Origin: an uncultured Pelagibacteraceae bacterium
Lineage (GTDB): Bacteria; Pseudomonadota; Alphaproteobacteria; Pelagibacterales; Pelagibacteraceae
Direction: 5' to 3'
DNA: 64,000 nucleotides
Assembly (NCBI GenBank): GCA_902522955.1
Contig: CABYXR010000001.1
Coordinates: forward strand, 1 to 64,000
The translations under genes and the position numbers were made by a program. Under the pieces are notes generated by a model. That model saw nothing but the letters and a program-made list of their open reading frames with translations, was not told the origin of the DNA and ran no database searches. Positions 28,384-37,535 of the stretch are shown here, piece after piece (within the stretch, counting starts at the first letter, position 1; every line of letters starts with the position of its first letter).

Positions 28384-31144
28384 TAGTTCCTTTTATCATT
28401 TCTTTACTAATCGTATTCAAACCAGTTGCGTTAGAACCTTTTATCATTAAATAATCATTATTAGTTATTATATTTTTAAAAGTTTCATCAATATCTTGCT
28501 TGCATTGAAATATATTTCCTCTTTTGTTTTTTCTTAAATATTTGTAAGTAAATAAGCTTTTTTCACCTTTAATAAAAACTTTATCAATATCTGATCTGTT
28601 AATAAGTTTAGATAAATCACTATGATATTTTTCTGATTTGTTTCCAAGTTCAAGCATATCCCCTAGCAAAAGATATTTTTTTCCTTTTTTTTTATTTATT
28701 TCTCCAAACTTATTAATAGCGGTATGCACCGATAAAGGATTAGCGTTATAACTCTCGTCTATCAAATTAAATCTTTTTCTATATCTTTTTATTTTGTGCA
28801 TTTGTCCTCTGCCTTCTGAGGGTTGAAGTTGTTGAAATATTGACAATTTATTTTTAAAATTAGTGTCTAATATCAATAAGACAGCCAAAGAGGCTAGAAC
28901 ATTGTAAATATTAACGTTAGCTACCTTTAATCTAAATTTTTTTCCTCCCGCATTAATGTTTATAAGATTAAAGTCTTTTTTTGTCTTCATTGCAATTAGT
29001 TTGACATCAGAATTTTTTGATTTGCCGAAAGATACCACTTTAATATTTTTTTGTTTTGCTTTCCTTGATAAAAAGTTAAAGAAATTATCGTCACGATTTA
29101 GAATAACAGTTCCATTGCTTTTAATATTATCTATTATTTCGCTCTTTGCTTTTGCTATTCCTTTTATACTTTTAAAATTTTCTATATGAGCTTCTGCTAT
29201 ATTTGTTATAATAGCTATGTTTGGTTGAATCATATTTGAAAGTTTATTAATTTCTCCAGCCTTGCTCATGCCCACTTCAAATACTCCAAATTCATGGTCA
29301 AAATTTATATTTGAGAGACTTAATGGCACTCCGTAATGATTATTAAATGATTTAGGAGAAGCATAAGTTTTTTTAAAATTTTTAAGGAGGGTATAAAGCA
29401 TATTTTTTAATGAGGTTTTACCTGCACTTCCAGTTATAGCTAAAATATTTGCACAGGATTTATTTCTTTTGTTCTTAGCGAAATCATTTAGAAAATTTCT
29501 AGTGTTGCTCACTTTTAGAATTTTATTATTATTTTTTTTCTTATTTTTAGAAGTAACTATATAGTTTGCCCCTTTTTTTAATGCTTTATTTATAAAATTG
29601 TTTCCATCATTATTTTTTCCTTTGATAGCTAAAAATATATTGTCTTTTTTAACATTTCTAGAATCTATAGCTATTCCATTAGCTTTATAGAATTTATCAT
29701 CTTTAAATACAGAATTGAGTATCTTTGAGTTAAATAAATAATTTCTATCTCTTTTGTTTATTATTTTTTTATTTATTTTTAAATTTTTTATAATTTGCCT
29801 ATCAGAAATTGCTAAAACTTTGTCACCGTAATCTTGAAAATTTTCATGTCCTTTTCCAGCAACAAGAATTATTTCATTTGGTTCTGCTTTTATAACAGCT
29901 TCCTTAATTGCTTTTGACCGCGAACCAATTTCATTGTAATCACAGTTTTTAAGATGTTTTATAATTTGATTTCTTATTTTTTTTGGATTTTCGTTTCTTG
30001 GATTATCATCTGTAACGTAAATTCTTTCACACATTGACTTTACAATTTTAGCCATTAAAGGTCTTTTCTTAAAATCTCTTTCACCTCCACAGCCAAAAAC
30101 TATTGAAATTTTATTTTTCATAATATTCTTCAAAGATTTAAGAGCTTCTCGCAATGCATCTGGTGTGTGAGCATAATCAATATATATTTTTATATTATTA
30201 GGAAATTTTCTAACCAATTCTAATCTTCCATTTACGCCATTTATTTTTTTAATTTTCTTTTTAATTTTGAGTTTTTTTAATTTACTCAGTTGTGCAGCTA
30301 AAATTGCCATTGATAAATTTTTTGATTGAAAAGTATTGATGAAATCTTTTGGCATAAAATCCTTGTATAAATCTTCTTTTGTAGTGTCTAATATTTTTAA
30401 TTTTCTTTTTTTAGCGATTTTTTTTAAAGTTGAAAATTCTTTAGAAGATCCGTCTGAAATTATATACCTATTTTTAGCTAATAATTTTTTAAATAAAATA
30501 AGTTTTGCATTTAAATAATCTTTCATAGATTTATGGTAATCAAGATGGTCTTGACTAAAATTTGTAAAAATACCAGCTTTGAAATCTAGTCTATCCAGTC
30601 TTTGTTGTGCTAAGCCATGGCTAGAAGCTTCGATAATAACATTATCAATTTTTTGTTTTTTAAGTAACTCTAGATTTTTATGTAAAGTAATTATATCTGG
30701 TGATGTTAAATTGGTTTTAATTTTCGAATTTTTTGATTGTATACCAAGAGTACCAATCGAAGCAACAGGTATTTTGTTTAAGTTTAATAATTGATAATAA
30801 AAGTCTGCAACTGAAGTTTTACCATTTGTTCCTGTAACAGCGATTAAATTTTTTGGTTTTATCTTGTAAAAATTTGCTGTAATTTCACTTAAATAATCTC
30901 TAACCCTAACAGTCTTAATTATATCAACTTTCTTTTTTTTAAACTTACATTTCTTTGAACAAATAACTAATCTTGCTCCTTTCTTGATAGCTTCGTTGAT
31001 ATAGTTTTCTCCATTAAATTTATTTCCTCTAATAGCAAAAAAGATGAACCCTTTTTTTATATCTTTGCTATTTAATGATAAGCCAGTGATCTCTAAATTT
31101 TTTAGTTTAGCTGGAGAGTTATTAATTAGATTTTTTAGCAACAT
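28373..31144 (-). CDS. murE-murF: MurE-MurF fusion (two Mur ligases in one polypeptide)
   Basis: A single 923-residue frame without interruption. Residues ~1-460 are MurE: TGTNGKTSVADF (~105), SSHGLAQQRLD, and DNPRNE (~380), whose arginine is the mark of meso-diaminopimelate specificity, then a KGHE end. From ~465 a second complete ligase, MurF, begins (SRNVKKDNIFLAIKG, TGSAGKTSLKN at ~570, FEVGMSKAGEI, DESYNANPLS and GDMLELG). The two enzymes add meso-Dap and D-Ala-D-Ala in succession, so fusion could channel the intermediate. Both halves keep their catalytic motifs. The junction is a short lysine/asparagine-rich linker. Confidence 0.93.
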   Translation of the reverse strand: MLLKNLINNSPAKLKNLEITGLSLNSKDIKKGFIFFAIRGNKFNGENYINEAIKKGARLVICSKKCKFKKKKVDIIKTVRVRDYLSEITANFYKIKPKNLIAVTGTNGKTSVADFYYQLLNLNKIPVASIGTLGIQSKNSKIKTNLTSPDIITLHKNLELLKKQKIDNVIIEASSHGLAQQRLDRLDFKAGIFTNFSQDHLDYHKSMKDYLNAKLILFKKLLAKNRYIISDGSSKEFSTLKKIAKKRKLKILDTTKEDLYKDFMPKDFINTFQSKNLSMAILAAQLSKLKKLKIKKKIKKINGVNGRLELVRKFPNNIKIYIDYAHTPDALREALKSLKNIMKNKISIVFGCGGERDFKKRPLMAKIVKSMCERIYVTDDNPRNENPKKIRNQIIKHLKNCDYNEIGSRSKAIKEAVIKAEPNEIILVAGKGHENFQDYGDKVLAISDRQIIKNLKINKKIINKRDRNYLFNSKILNSVFKDDKFYKANGIAIDSRNVKKDNIFLAIKGKNNDGNNFINKALKKGANYIVTSKNKKKNNNKILKVSNTRNFLNDFAKNKRNKSCANILAITGSAGKTSLKNMLYTLLKNFKKTYASPKSFNNHYGVPLSLSNINFDHEFGVFEVGMSKAGEINKLSNMIQPNIAIITNIAEAHIENFKSIKGIAKAKSEIIDNIKSNGTVILNRDDNFFNFLSRKAKQKNIKVVSFGKSKNSDVKLIAMKTKKDFNLININAGGKKFRLKVANVNIYNVLASLAVLLILDTNFKNKLSIFQQLQPSEGRGQMHKIKRYRKRFNLIDESYNANPLSVHTAINKFGEINKKKGKKYLLLGDMLELGNKSEKYHSDLSKLINRSDIDKVFIKGEKSLFTYKYLRKNKRGNIFQCKQDIDETFKNIITNNDYLMIKGSNATGLNTISKEMIKGTNAI

Positions 31145-32849
31145 AATTATTATAAAATTCTTTGTTTTTTATGGCTAAAATAGGTCCAATTTTTTCTATA
31201 ATTTTGCCTGCAACATATACCGAATTCCACCCAGCTTCGTTTCTATTTACTTTAGTTTTTACTCCTCGATAATTATAGATTAAATCAGGTGCTGGTTGTG
31301 GATTTTCCAGCATCACTAAAAGAACATATTTGGGTTTATCCATAGGAAATGCTGAAATAAAAGTGTTCATATTAATTTTTTTATTTTGATAATTTTCTGA
31401 AGTTCCAGTCTTTCCGCCAACATTGTAGCCATAAATATCTGCTAAACTAGCAGTTCCGTTTTTTCCAGATACAACATCTCTTAAAATTGAATTAATTTGA
31501 TTACTTGTTTCATTAGATACAATTTTTTTGTCAATTTTATACTCATTTTTTTTTAAGATAGTTGGTTTAACTAGATTTCCTCCATTAGTTAGTGCTGCGT
31601 ATGTCGCTGCTGCTTGCAAGGGAGTAACTGAAATTCCATGTCCATATGAAATCGTTTCTAAGGTACATTTATTATTCCATCTTAATTTAAAAGGACTGCC
31701 TATCTCCTCTAATTCAAGTTTCGACATATTCAGCAAATTTGTTTTTCTAAAGAATTCTTTATATTCTTCCTGGCCAATTTTTTGAGCAAGCCTAGTAGAT
31801 CCAACGTTTGAAGACCGTATAAGAATATCTGCTACAGATAAATCTTTTGGATGTTTTTTAATATCTGCGATTTCATGTATAGAACATTTAATAGATTGAG
31901 GAATATTCTTGATTATTGTATCAGGAGAAACCAGCTTTTTTTCTAAAGCTAAAGCAACAGTAAAAGTTTTAAAAATAGAACCCAATTCGTATACACCTTT
32001 GGTAATTTTATTTATATAATTTTTATCAACTATATTTTCTCTCATATTGATATTAAAATTTGGAAGTGAAACTAAAGATAAAACTTCGCCATTTCTTGAA
32101 TCCATTAATAATGCAGCTCCTCCAGATGCTCTAAATGTAGTTAAAGCTTTGTTCAGTTCATTATTAACAATAAATTGAATATTGGTATCTAAAGTTAATT
32201 TAAGAGGTTTCTGTATTAATTCATTATTTTTAAGCTGTTTATCGAAATACTTTTCTGCTCCGGAAATGCCATAATTATCATAATCTATTTGACCTAAAAC
32301 GTGGCTATATAAATTTGCATGCGTGTAAATTCTTGATTGGAATGGTTCAAAAATAATTCCTTTTTCACCAAGAGCCCAGAGTATTTCTTTGTCATTTTGA
32401 TTAAGTCCTCTTTTTAAATAAAAATACTTTCCATTTGCTAATTCTTCTCTCACTTTTTTAATATGCAAATCCGGAAAATTTAACCTCAATTTAAGTAAAA
32501 GTTTTTCTTTATCCTTTACTAATTTAGGATTTATCGCAGCATGAAAAGATTTTACATTTCTTGATAGTAATATGTCGTTTCTGTCTACTATATCTCTTCT
32601 TAAAACAACAAATTGGGTAGGCTTATTGTAATTTTGAATTTCAAGTTTTTTAAATGATACAATTGTAATTTTAATTGAAAATATAGCTACCAAGCAAAAA
32701 AAGAAAAAAAATAACATATAAATTCTATCCTGAGAAATATTAGTATTTTCAAATTTCTTTTTATTTTGATTGGTTTCTAAATAATCTTCGAAGTAAAAAC
32801 TTTTTTGATTTTCGTTAAAGTTTTTATTTCTTTTGAGTTTTTTTTTCAT
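31122..32849 (-). CDS. ftsI: Septal transpeptidase FtsI (PBP3)
   Basis: A class B penicillin-binding protein cross-linking septal peptidoglycan. The cytoplasmic tail is lysine-rich, with one transmembrane helix at about 45-65 (MLFFFFFCLVAIFSIKIT), then a pedestal domain beginning RRDIVDRNDILLSRN. The transpeptidase motifs are SIFK (catalytic Ser, ~297), SSN (~354) and KTGTSENY (~485). 575 residues. Its end overlaps the murEF start by 23 bp and its start overlaps ftsL by 26 bp. Confidence 0.95.
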   Translation of the reverse strand: MKKKLKRNKNFNENQKSFYFEDYLETNQNKKKFENTNISQDRIYMLFFFFFCLVAIFSIKITIVSFKKLEIQNYNKPTQFVVLRRDIVDRNDILLSRNVKSFHAAINPKLVKDKEKLLLKLRLNFPDLHIKKVREELANGKYFYLKRGLNQNDKEILWALGEKGIIFEPFQSRIYTHANLYSHVLGQIDYDNYGISGAEKYFDKQLKNNELIQKPLKLTLDTNIQFIVNNELNKALTTFRASGGAALLMDSRNGEVLSLVSLPNFNINMRENIVDKNYINKITKGVYELGSIFKTFTVALALEKKLVSPDTIIKNIPQSIKCSIHEIADIKKHPKDLSVADILIRSSNVGSTRLAQKIGQEEYKEFFRKTNLLNMSKLELEEIGSPFKLRWNNKCTLETISYGHGISVTPLQAAATYAALTNGGNLVKPTILKKNEYKIDKKIVSNETSNQINSILRDVVSGKNGTASLADIYGYNVGGKTGTSENYQNKKINMNTFISAFPMDKPKYVLLVMLENPQPAPDLIYNYRGVKTKVNRNEAGWNSVYVAGKIIEKIGPILAIKNKEFYNNYVAKKSN

Positions 32850-33162
32850 TGCTTTTATCTAAAGTTGAAATTTTATTTTGAAAATTAATAAAATCATTGT
32901 AGCTTAAATAAATTCTAGAAAAGTCCATCGGTATATAAAAAACTAAATCAAGATTTTTAAGTTTTTTTGAAAGATTTTTGGGTGAAGATAAGTAATAAAA
33001 ATCAAGTTGAGTTTCATTTAAATCTTTTTTTAAAATTGAAATTCTTTTATTCAATTTAGATATGTCTTTTTCTATAATTCTAGTTTGATTTTTTATTGCT
33101 GAGGTTATACTTATTAAAATAGCAAATATTCCAACAGAAATAAGAAGTTTAAGTTTAGGCAT
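32824..33162 (-). CDS. ftsL: FtsL-like divisome protein
   Basis: A 112-residue bitopic protein in the position of ftsL between rsmH and ftsI. One N-terminal transmembrane segment (about 5-23) is followed by a coiled-coil-like stretch (IEKDISKLNKRISILKKDLNETQLDFYYL) and a short tail. FtsL sequences diverge rapidly, so the call rests mainly on size, topology and position. Confidence 0.8.
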   Translation of the reverse strand: MPKLKLLISVGIFAILISITSAIKNQTRIIEKDISKLNKRISILKKDLNETQLDFYYLSSPKNLSKKLKNLDLVFYIPMDFSRIYLSYNDFINFQNKISTLDKSNEKKTQKK

Positions 33163-34168
33163 GTGTATTTTCCAATTCTAAATATTTTTGAAATTTTTTA
33201 ATTAAATCTAAAGGATAAAAAAAATTATTTTTGCTTCTTACAGCATATCTCAATTTTGCTGATCGAGAGGGAGGGTTTGCTTTTACTTCTTCAGCTGTAG
33301 GCTTTAATATTTTATTTTTGTACTTGCAAAATAAAAATTTTGAGGGGTTATTGTTATATGGGACATACCTGGAAGGTTGAGATTTATTTGAAGAAAAATT
33401 ACTAAAAAAATATTTAACGATTTTATCTTCAATAGAGTGAAAACTAATTACTAGTATTTTTCCACCAGGTTTTAAAACTTTAGTTGCATTGATTATTCCA
33501 TTAATAAGTTCTGTGATTTCTTTATTAACAAATATTCTTAATGCTTGAAAAGTTTTTGTGCTAGGATTGATTTTTGTATTATAAGTTCTTTTTTTACTTC
33601 TTTTAATTATAGTTACTAACTGATCAACTCTGACAATTCGAGATGTTGACCTAGTTTGAACAATATTTTTTGCAATTCTAGAGGCGTCTTTTTCTTCACC
33701 TAAAATTTTGATGATTAATTTTAATTGTTTTTCACTAAATTTGTTTACAATTTCCTCAGCCGATATTGCGGATAAACCCATTGACATATCCAAAGAAGAT
33801 TTTGAATTAAAAGAAAAACCTCTATCTAAATTTTTAATCTGAATGCTTGATAAGCCTAAATCAAAAATTACTGCTTCAGCTGACTTGTCTTTTATTACAG
33901 TGTTAATTTGACTGAATTTTTTTTGATAGAAAAAAAATCTTTTGGGGTATTTTTTTTCCAATTGTTTGCTTATTTTTAATATAAATTTATCACGATCAAA
34001 TGCTAATACCTTTGTATTGTTGAATTTAAGTATTTTTTTTGAATATCCTCCCCCGCCGAAAGTACAATCTATAAAAGTTCCTCCACTATTAGGGGAACAA
34101 ATCTTAGTAACTTCATTCAACATCACCGGATAGTGTGAATCTTCCGGTGATGAGATGGGGTTGATCAT
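33155..34168 (-). CDS. rsmH: 16S rRNA (cytosine1402-N4)-methyltransferase
   Basis: A SAM-dependent methyltransferase of the ribosomal P site (formerly MraW). HYPVMLNEV opens the conserved part (~12-20), then DCTFGGGGYSKKIL (motif I), FDRD, FDLGLSSIQI (~98-107), DRGFSFNSKSSLDMSM, and ISFHSIEDKIVKYFF (~242-256). 337 residues. Normally mraZ directly precedes it; here ftsZ lies between the two. Confidence 0.96.
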   Translation of the reverse strand: MINPISSPEDSHYPVMLNEVTKICSPNSGGTFIDCTFGGGGYSKKILKFNNTKVLAFDRDKFILKISKQLEKKYPKRFFFYQKKFSQINTVIKDKSAEAVIFDLGLSSIQIKNLDRGFSFNSKSSLDMSMGLSAISAEEIVNKFSEKQLKLIIKILGEEKDASRIAKNIVQTRSTSRIVRVDQLVTIIKRSKKRTYNTKINPSTKTFQALRIFVNKEITELINGIINATKVLKPGGKILVISFHSIEDKIVKYFFSNFSSNKSQPSRYVPYNNNPSKFLFCKYKNKILKPTAEEVKANPPSRSAKLRYAVRSKNNFFYPLDLIKKFQKYLELENTHA

Positions 34169-34186
34169 AATGATGCAATCTGATCA

Positions 34187-35704
34187 TTAAAATTTTTGTT
34201 TTCTCAAAAAGGCTGGAATTTCAAAATCTTCCTCCTCCTCATTTGAGTCTTTATCAAATAACTTATCTGAATAAGTATCAATCGTGTCATCTGAACGTGT
34301 TTCTGCTTCATCGACATTTTCTTCCTCGAATAATTTTGGAGTATATTCTTCATCATTTAACACCTCTGACTTTAAATTAGTGCTAATACCTTGGTTAGTT
34401 GATGTAGTTTCCCCATTGTCCAAGTTAGGAGCATTTTCCATATACGATGCATTTTCTATTGAAACACCGCTGGGAATACTATTTAGATTTGTGTCCTCTG
34501 CTAAGTTCTCATTATTTTGAGCAGTGAGATTTGGTTCTAAATTGCTTATTAGACTTTCATCAACATTATCATTTACCTCAAACTTTTCGTCCAGTTTAAG
34601 TGCTGTGGCTCCCTCAATTGAATTAAAGGCGTTATTATTTTCTACATTAGGGTTTTGAGGAAATAATCCCTCTGAGTTTCCATTGTTTCTATTGTGAATC
34701 CGGGAAACCATGTTGAGAACAGTATTAGAAGCAGTTGTTTGGCCGTCTAGAGCTGTTGCAACAATAGATACTCTCATCTTACCGGCCATGTTTTCGTCCT
34801 TTATAGCTCCAAAAATTAATTCTACTTCAGGATCGACTTCAGCTCGAACTTTTTGAACAGTTTGATCAACTTCAAATAATGTCAAATCTTTTCCTCCAGT
34901 AATATTTATCAATAGTCCTTTTGCACCTTTAAGAGAATATTCGTCAATTAACGGATTATTCAATGCCATTTCAGTGGCGGCCATTGCTCTATTTTCACCC
35001 TCGGCTTCTCCTGTTCCCATCATTGCTTTGCCCATAGAGCTCATTACGGTTTCAACATCCGCAAAGTCTAGATTGATCATACCTGGTCTTACCATTAGAT
35101 CAGTAACACTTTGCACTCCATGTCTTAAAACATTGTTTGAAAGATGGAACGACTCTTCAAAAGTAGTCGTTTCACTTGCAATCTTAAAAAGATTTTGATT
35201 TGGAACAACTATTGTAGTGTCTAAATGTTTTTTTAAAGCTTCAAGGCCTTCTTGTGCTCGTCTCATTCTTTTTGAACCTTCATAATCAAAAGGGAGTGTA
35301 GTAACTCCAACAGTTAAAATATTTAATTCTTTTGCAGCTTTAGCAATGACATGTGAAGCACCAGTACCAGTGCCCCCACCCATACCGGCAGCTATGAAAA
35401 CCATATTGCTTCCTTGTATATAATTTACTATTTCACCAATAGACTCATCTGCAGCTGCTTGACCAATATTGTGTTTAGCTCCAGCTCCAAGACCTTTGGT
35501 TAAATTCATACCAATTTGGATTTTAGCGTGTGCTTTGCTCATCTTTAGATCTTGTGCATCTGTATTTATTGCAACAAATTCAACACCTTCCATGCCCGAC
35601 TCGATCATGGCATTAATTGCATTTCCACCTGCACCACCAATACCTAGAACTAATATTCTTGGTTTTAATTCTCTTAATTCTCCACCTCCGATATTTATAC
35701 TCAT
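34187..35704 (-). CDS. ftsZ: Cell-division tubulin homologue FtsZ
   Basis: A GTPase forming the Z ring. GTP-binding GMGGGTGTGAS near 108-118, N-terminal GIGGAGGNAINAM, T7-loop region NLDFADVETVM, and the end of the core at about residue 325. A long acidic, Asn-rich linker of about 170 residues leads to the conserved C-terminal peptide EDFEIPAFLRKQ, which binds FtsA and other partners. The ATG overlaps the mraZ stop by 4 bp. The location between mraZ and rsmH is unusual; in most genomes ftsZ follows ftsA. Confidence 0.97.
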   Translation of the reverse strand: MSINIGGGELRELKPRILVLGIGGAGGNAINAMIESGMEGVEFVAINTDAQDLKMSKAHAKIQIGMNLTKGLGAGAKHNIGQAAADESIGEIVNYIQGSNMVFIAAGMGGGTGTGASHVIAKAAKELNILTVGVTTLPFDYEGSKRMRRAQEGLEALKKHLDTTIVVPNQNLFKIASETTTFEESFHLSNNVLRHGVQSVTDLMVRPGMINLDFADVETVMSSMGKAMMGTGEAEGENRAMAATEMALNNPLIDEYSLKGAKGLLINITGGKDLTLFEVDQTVQKVRAEVDPEVELIFGAIKDENMAGKMRVSIVATALDGQTTASNTVLNMVSRIHNRNNGNSEGLFPQNPNVENNNAFNSIEGATALKLDEKFEVNDNVDESLISNLEPNLTAQNNENLAEDTNLNSIPSGVSIENASYMENAPNLDNGETTSTNQGISTNLKSEVLNDEEYTPKLFEEENVDEAETRSDDTIDTYSDKLFDKDSNEEEEDFEIPAFLRKQKF

Positions 35705-36165
35705 ACTTCCTCCCCTTTTTGTTTATTTTCCCATTTTAAGCTTGATCTATTCTGATAGGCTTTTTTTCTCGCTATTATCTTAAATTTTTCAAATATTTTT
35801 GGTTCCCAAATTTGAAAAGTTTTACCTAGACCTACAAATAAAATATTATTATTTATTTTGGCGTGATCTAAAAGTTTTGGTGTCAAAGAAACTCTACCTT
35901 CTGTATCAAATTGTAAATTTACACTTTCAGATAATACTGAAGTTGCAAAATAATCTCTTTTTTCCTCAAAGGGATTAAGTGAATCAATTGTATTTGATAA
36001 TTTTTCTATTCTGTCTTGTGAACAAGCCTCTAATGCCGAATGATTAAATGATGGGTAGGTAATAAATCCATTATATCCTAGAGAGTTTAAATGAGATCTA
36101 TAAGTTGAAGGCACAGACACCCTCCCTTTTTTGTCTAATTTGTTTTCGAAACTTGATAAAAACAT
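35701..36165 (-). CDS. mraZ: Transcriptional regulator MraZ
   Basis: First gene of the dcw cluster. A 154-residue protein with two AbrB-like SpoVT/MraZ halves: FENKLDKKGRVSVPSTYRSHL (~6-26) and LQFDTEGRVSLTPKLLDHAKI (~84-104), each with the DxxGR signature. MraZ forms rings and represses its own operon by binding TGGGN boxes. Three such boxes lie just upstream at 36208-36232. Weak purine-rich AAAAGAGA precedes the ATG. Confidence 0.95.
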   Translation of the reverse strand: MFLSSFENKLDKKGRVSVPSTYRSHLNSLGYNGFITYPSFNHSALEACSQDRIEKLSNTIDSLNPFEEKRDYFATSVLSESVNLQFDTEGRVSLTPKLLDHAKINNNILFVGLGKTFQIWEPKIFEKFKIIARKKAYQNRSSLKWENKQKGEEV

Positions 36166-36207
36166 TCTCTTTTAAAACCTTTAATTTTTTCAAATCATCC
36201 TCCATAA

Positions 36208-36232
36208 TGGGATTATTTGGGATAGTATGGGA
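36208..36232. promoter_or_regulatory. MraZ operator: three TGGGA boxes with 10-bp period
   Basis: TGGGA occurs at 36208-36212, 36218-36222 and 36228-36232, each separated by exactly 5 nt. One box per helical turn is the spacing known for MraZ operators. The boxes read on the strand opposite to mraZ and begin 43 bp upstream of its ATG, so they probably overlap the dcw promoter and give autoregulation. Confidence 0.85.
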
Positions 36233-36332
36233 TTTATTAGAATAGTCAATATGTTAGTTTTAAGTAACAGTACAAATAGGGAACATTAAAATTAAGGTTG
36301 ATTTTAACCACTTTAAATAATACATACTCAAT

Positions 36333-36691
36333 GCCAGATAATTGGATCGTCGCTATTAAATTTAATTTAATAGAGGAAAGTCCGGGCTCCGAAAAGACAC
36401 AGTGCCAGTTAATGACTGGCGAGGGTGACTTCAGGGATAGTGCCACAGAAAATAAACCGCCTAATCAAGGCAAGGGTGAAACGGCGAGGTAAGAGCTCAC
36501 CGGTTTTTTGGTAACAAAAAACGCACGGCAAACCCCACTGGGAGCAAGGTTAAATAGAGAGGACAAAGCACGAATGTGCAAAAAACAGTCTTTTGTTAGT
36601 CCTCTGGGTTAACCGCTTGAGCTTAAGTGTGAATTTAAGCCTAGAGAAATGACATTTTAAATGACAGAACCCGGCTTATAGATTATCTGGC
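36333..36691 (+). ncRNA. rnpB: RNase P RNA, bacterial type A
   Basis: The catalytic RNA of RNase P, which trims tRNA 5' ends. GCCAGATAAT (36333-36342) pairs perfectly with ATTATCTGGC (36682-36691) to form P1. The conserved core segments GAGGAAAGTCCGGGCTCC (~36373) and ACAGAACCCGGCTTA (~36664) are both present, as are GGGTGAAACGGCGAGGTAAGAGC and GACAAAGCACGAATG-type elements. The length of about 359 nt fits alphaproteobacterial RNase P. It is divergent from mraZ and ends about 15 bp before the convergent amidase gene. Small ORFs seen here on either strand are not genes. Confidence 0.96.
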
Positions 36692-36707
36692 AGCATATCT
36701 TCTTTTT

Positions 36708-37424
36708 TTACCTATTAGCTAAAAAATGGCTTATTTTGTAAGTTTTTTTATCTATTTTTCCTGTAATTTTGCCTTCTAAGAAATGTCTTTGAAAAGCTTT
36801 AATTAGCAAAACATCAGTTTTAGATTTTTTTTTTTGATTAAAGTATCTATACCCAATTTTAAATAAGTTTTTAAAAAATAATTTTTTCATACTTTTAATC
36901 TCAAGTTTTTTAAATTTTAGTATCTTTGATGAGTTATGCCATATGCCAATTCTCTTTTTACTTAGTCTTTTCCACGGAAATTTTTCTCCTGGATCTTGTT
37001 TTCTCAAAGGTGATATGTCCGAATGCCCTAATATATTTGAGCTATTTATTCTAAATTTTTTTTTTAAAAATATGCATAACCTAATTAAGCTATTTATCTG
37101 AACACCTGTGTATTTCTGATATCCATGTTGATGGCCTTTATTCACAAGTTCAATGCCTATGGAATTAAAATTTAAGTTTACAAGATTTTTCCACTTAGAT
37201 TTCCCTGCGTGCCAAGCTACTTTGTGATCATCTACTAATCTAATTGTTTTTCCATTTCGATCTATTAAATAATGACAACTAACCTTATGTTTTAAACAAG
37301 TTAGTCTTTTTATAGATTCAATCTTAGATTGCATTCCTGTGTAGTGAATAATTAAAAATTTGATATCTCCAGATTTTCTGGTTTCTTTGGAAAAATTCGG
37401 TGAATTTATATTTTTGAAGTTCAT
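36708..37424 (-). CDS. ampD: AmpD-type N-acetylmuramoyl-L-alanine amidase
   Basis: An amidase_2 enzyme cleaving the bond between muramic acid and the peptide, in peptidoglycan turnover or recycling. Zinc ligands: His in FLIIHYTGM, then SIGIELVNKGH, and His/Asp in GHSDISPLRKQDPGEKFPW. I choose ATG 37424; an in-frame TTG at 37457 gives 11 more residues. No clear signal peptide, so cytoplasmic recycling is likely. The C-terminal ~70 residues resemble a degenerate peptidoglycan-binding domain. AmiD/AmpD naming is uncertain. Confidence 0.85.
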   Translation of the reverse strand: MNFKNINSPNFSKETRKSGDIKFLIIHYTGMQSKIESIKRLTCLKHKVSCHYLIDRNGKTIRLVDDHKVAWHAGKSKWKNLVNLNFNSIGIELVNKGHQHGYQKYTGVQINSLIRLCIFLKKKFRINSSNILGHSDISPLRKQDPGEKFPWKRLSKKRIGIWHNSSKILKFKKLEIKSMKKLFFKNLFKIGYRYFNQKKKSKTDVLLIKAFQRHFLEGKITGKIDKKTYKISHFLANR

Positions 37425-37535
37425 TTTTCGGCTGATTTTATTGCTAAATATAGACAAATTTTAGGATAAAATCTCTGAAAATGTCTCATAATTTATCTAG
37501 CATAAGTAAAAATTTTCTATATATACCTTAATAAT

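Noticed and set aside
36246..36492. Short ORFs on both strands
   Set aside because: They lie within or run into RNase P RNA, whose P1 helix and conserved core motifs are clear.
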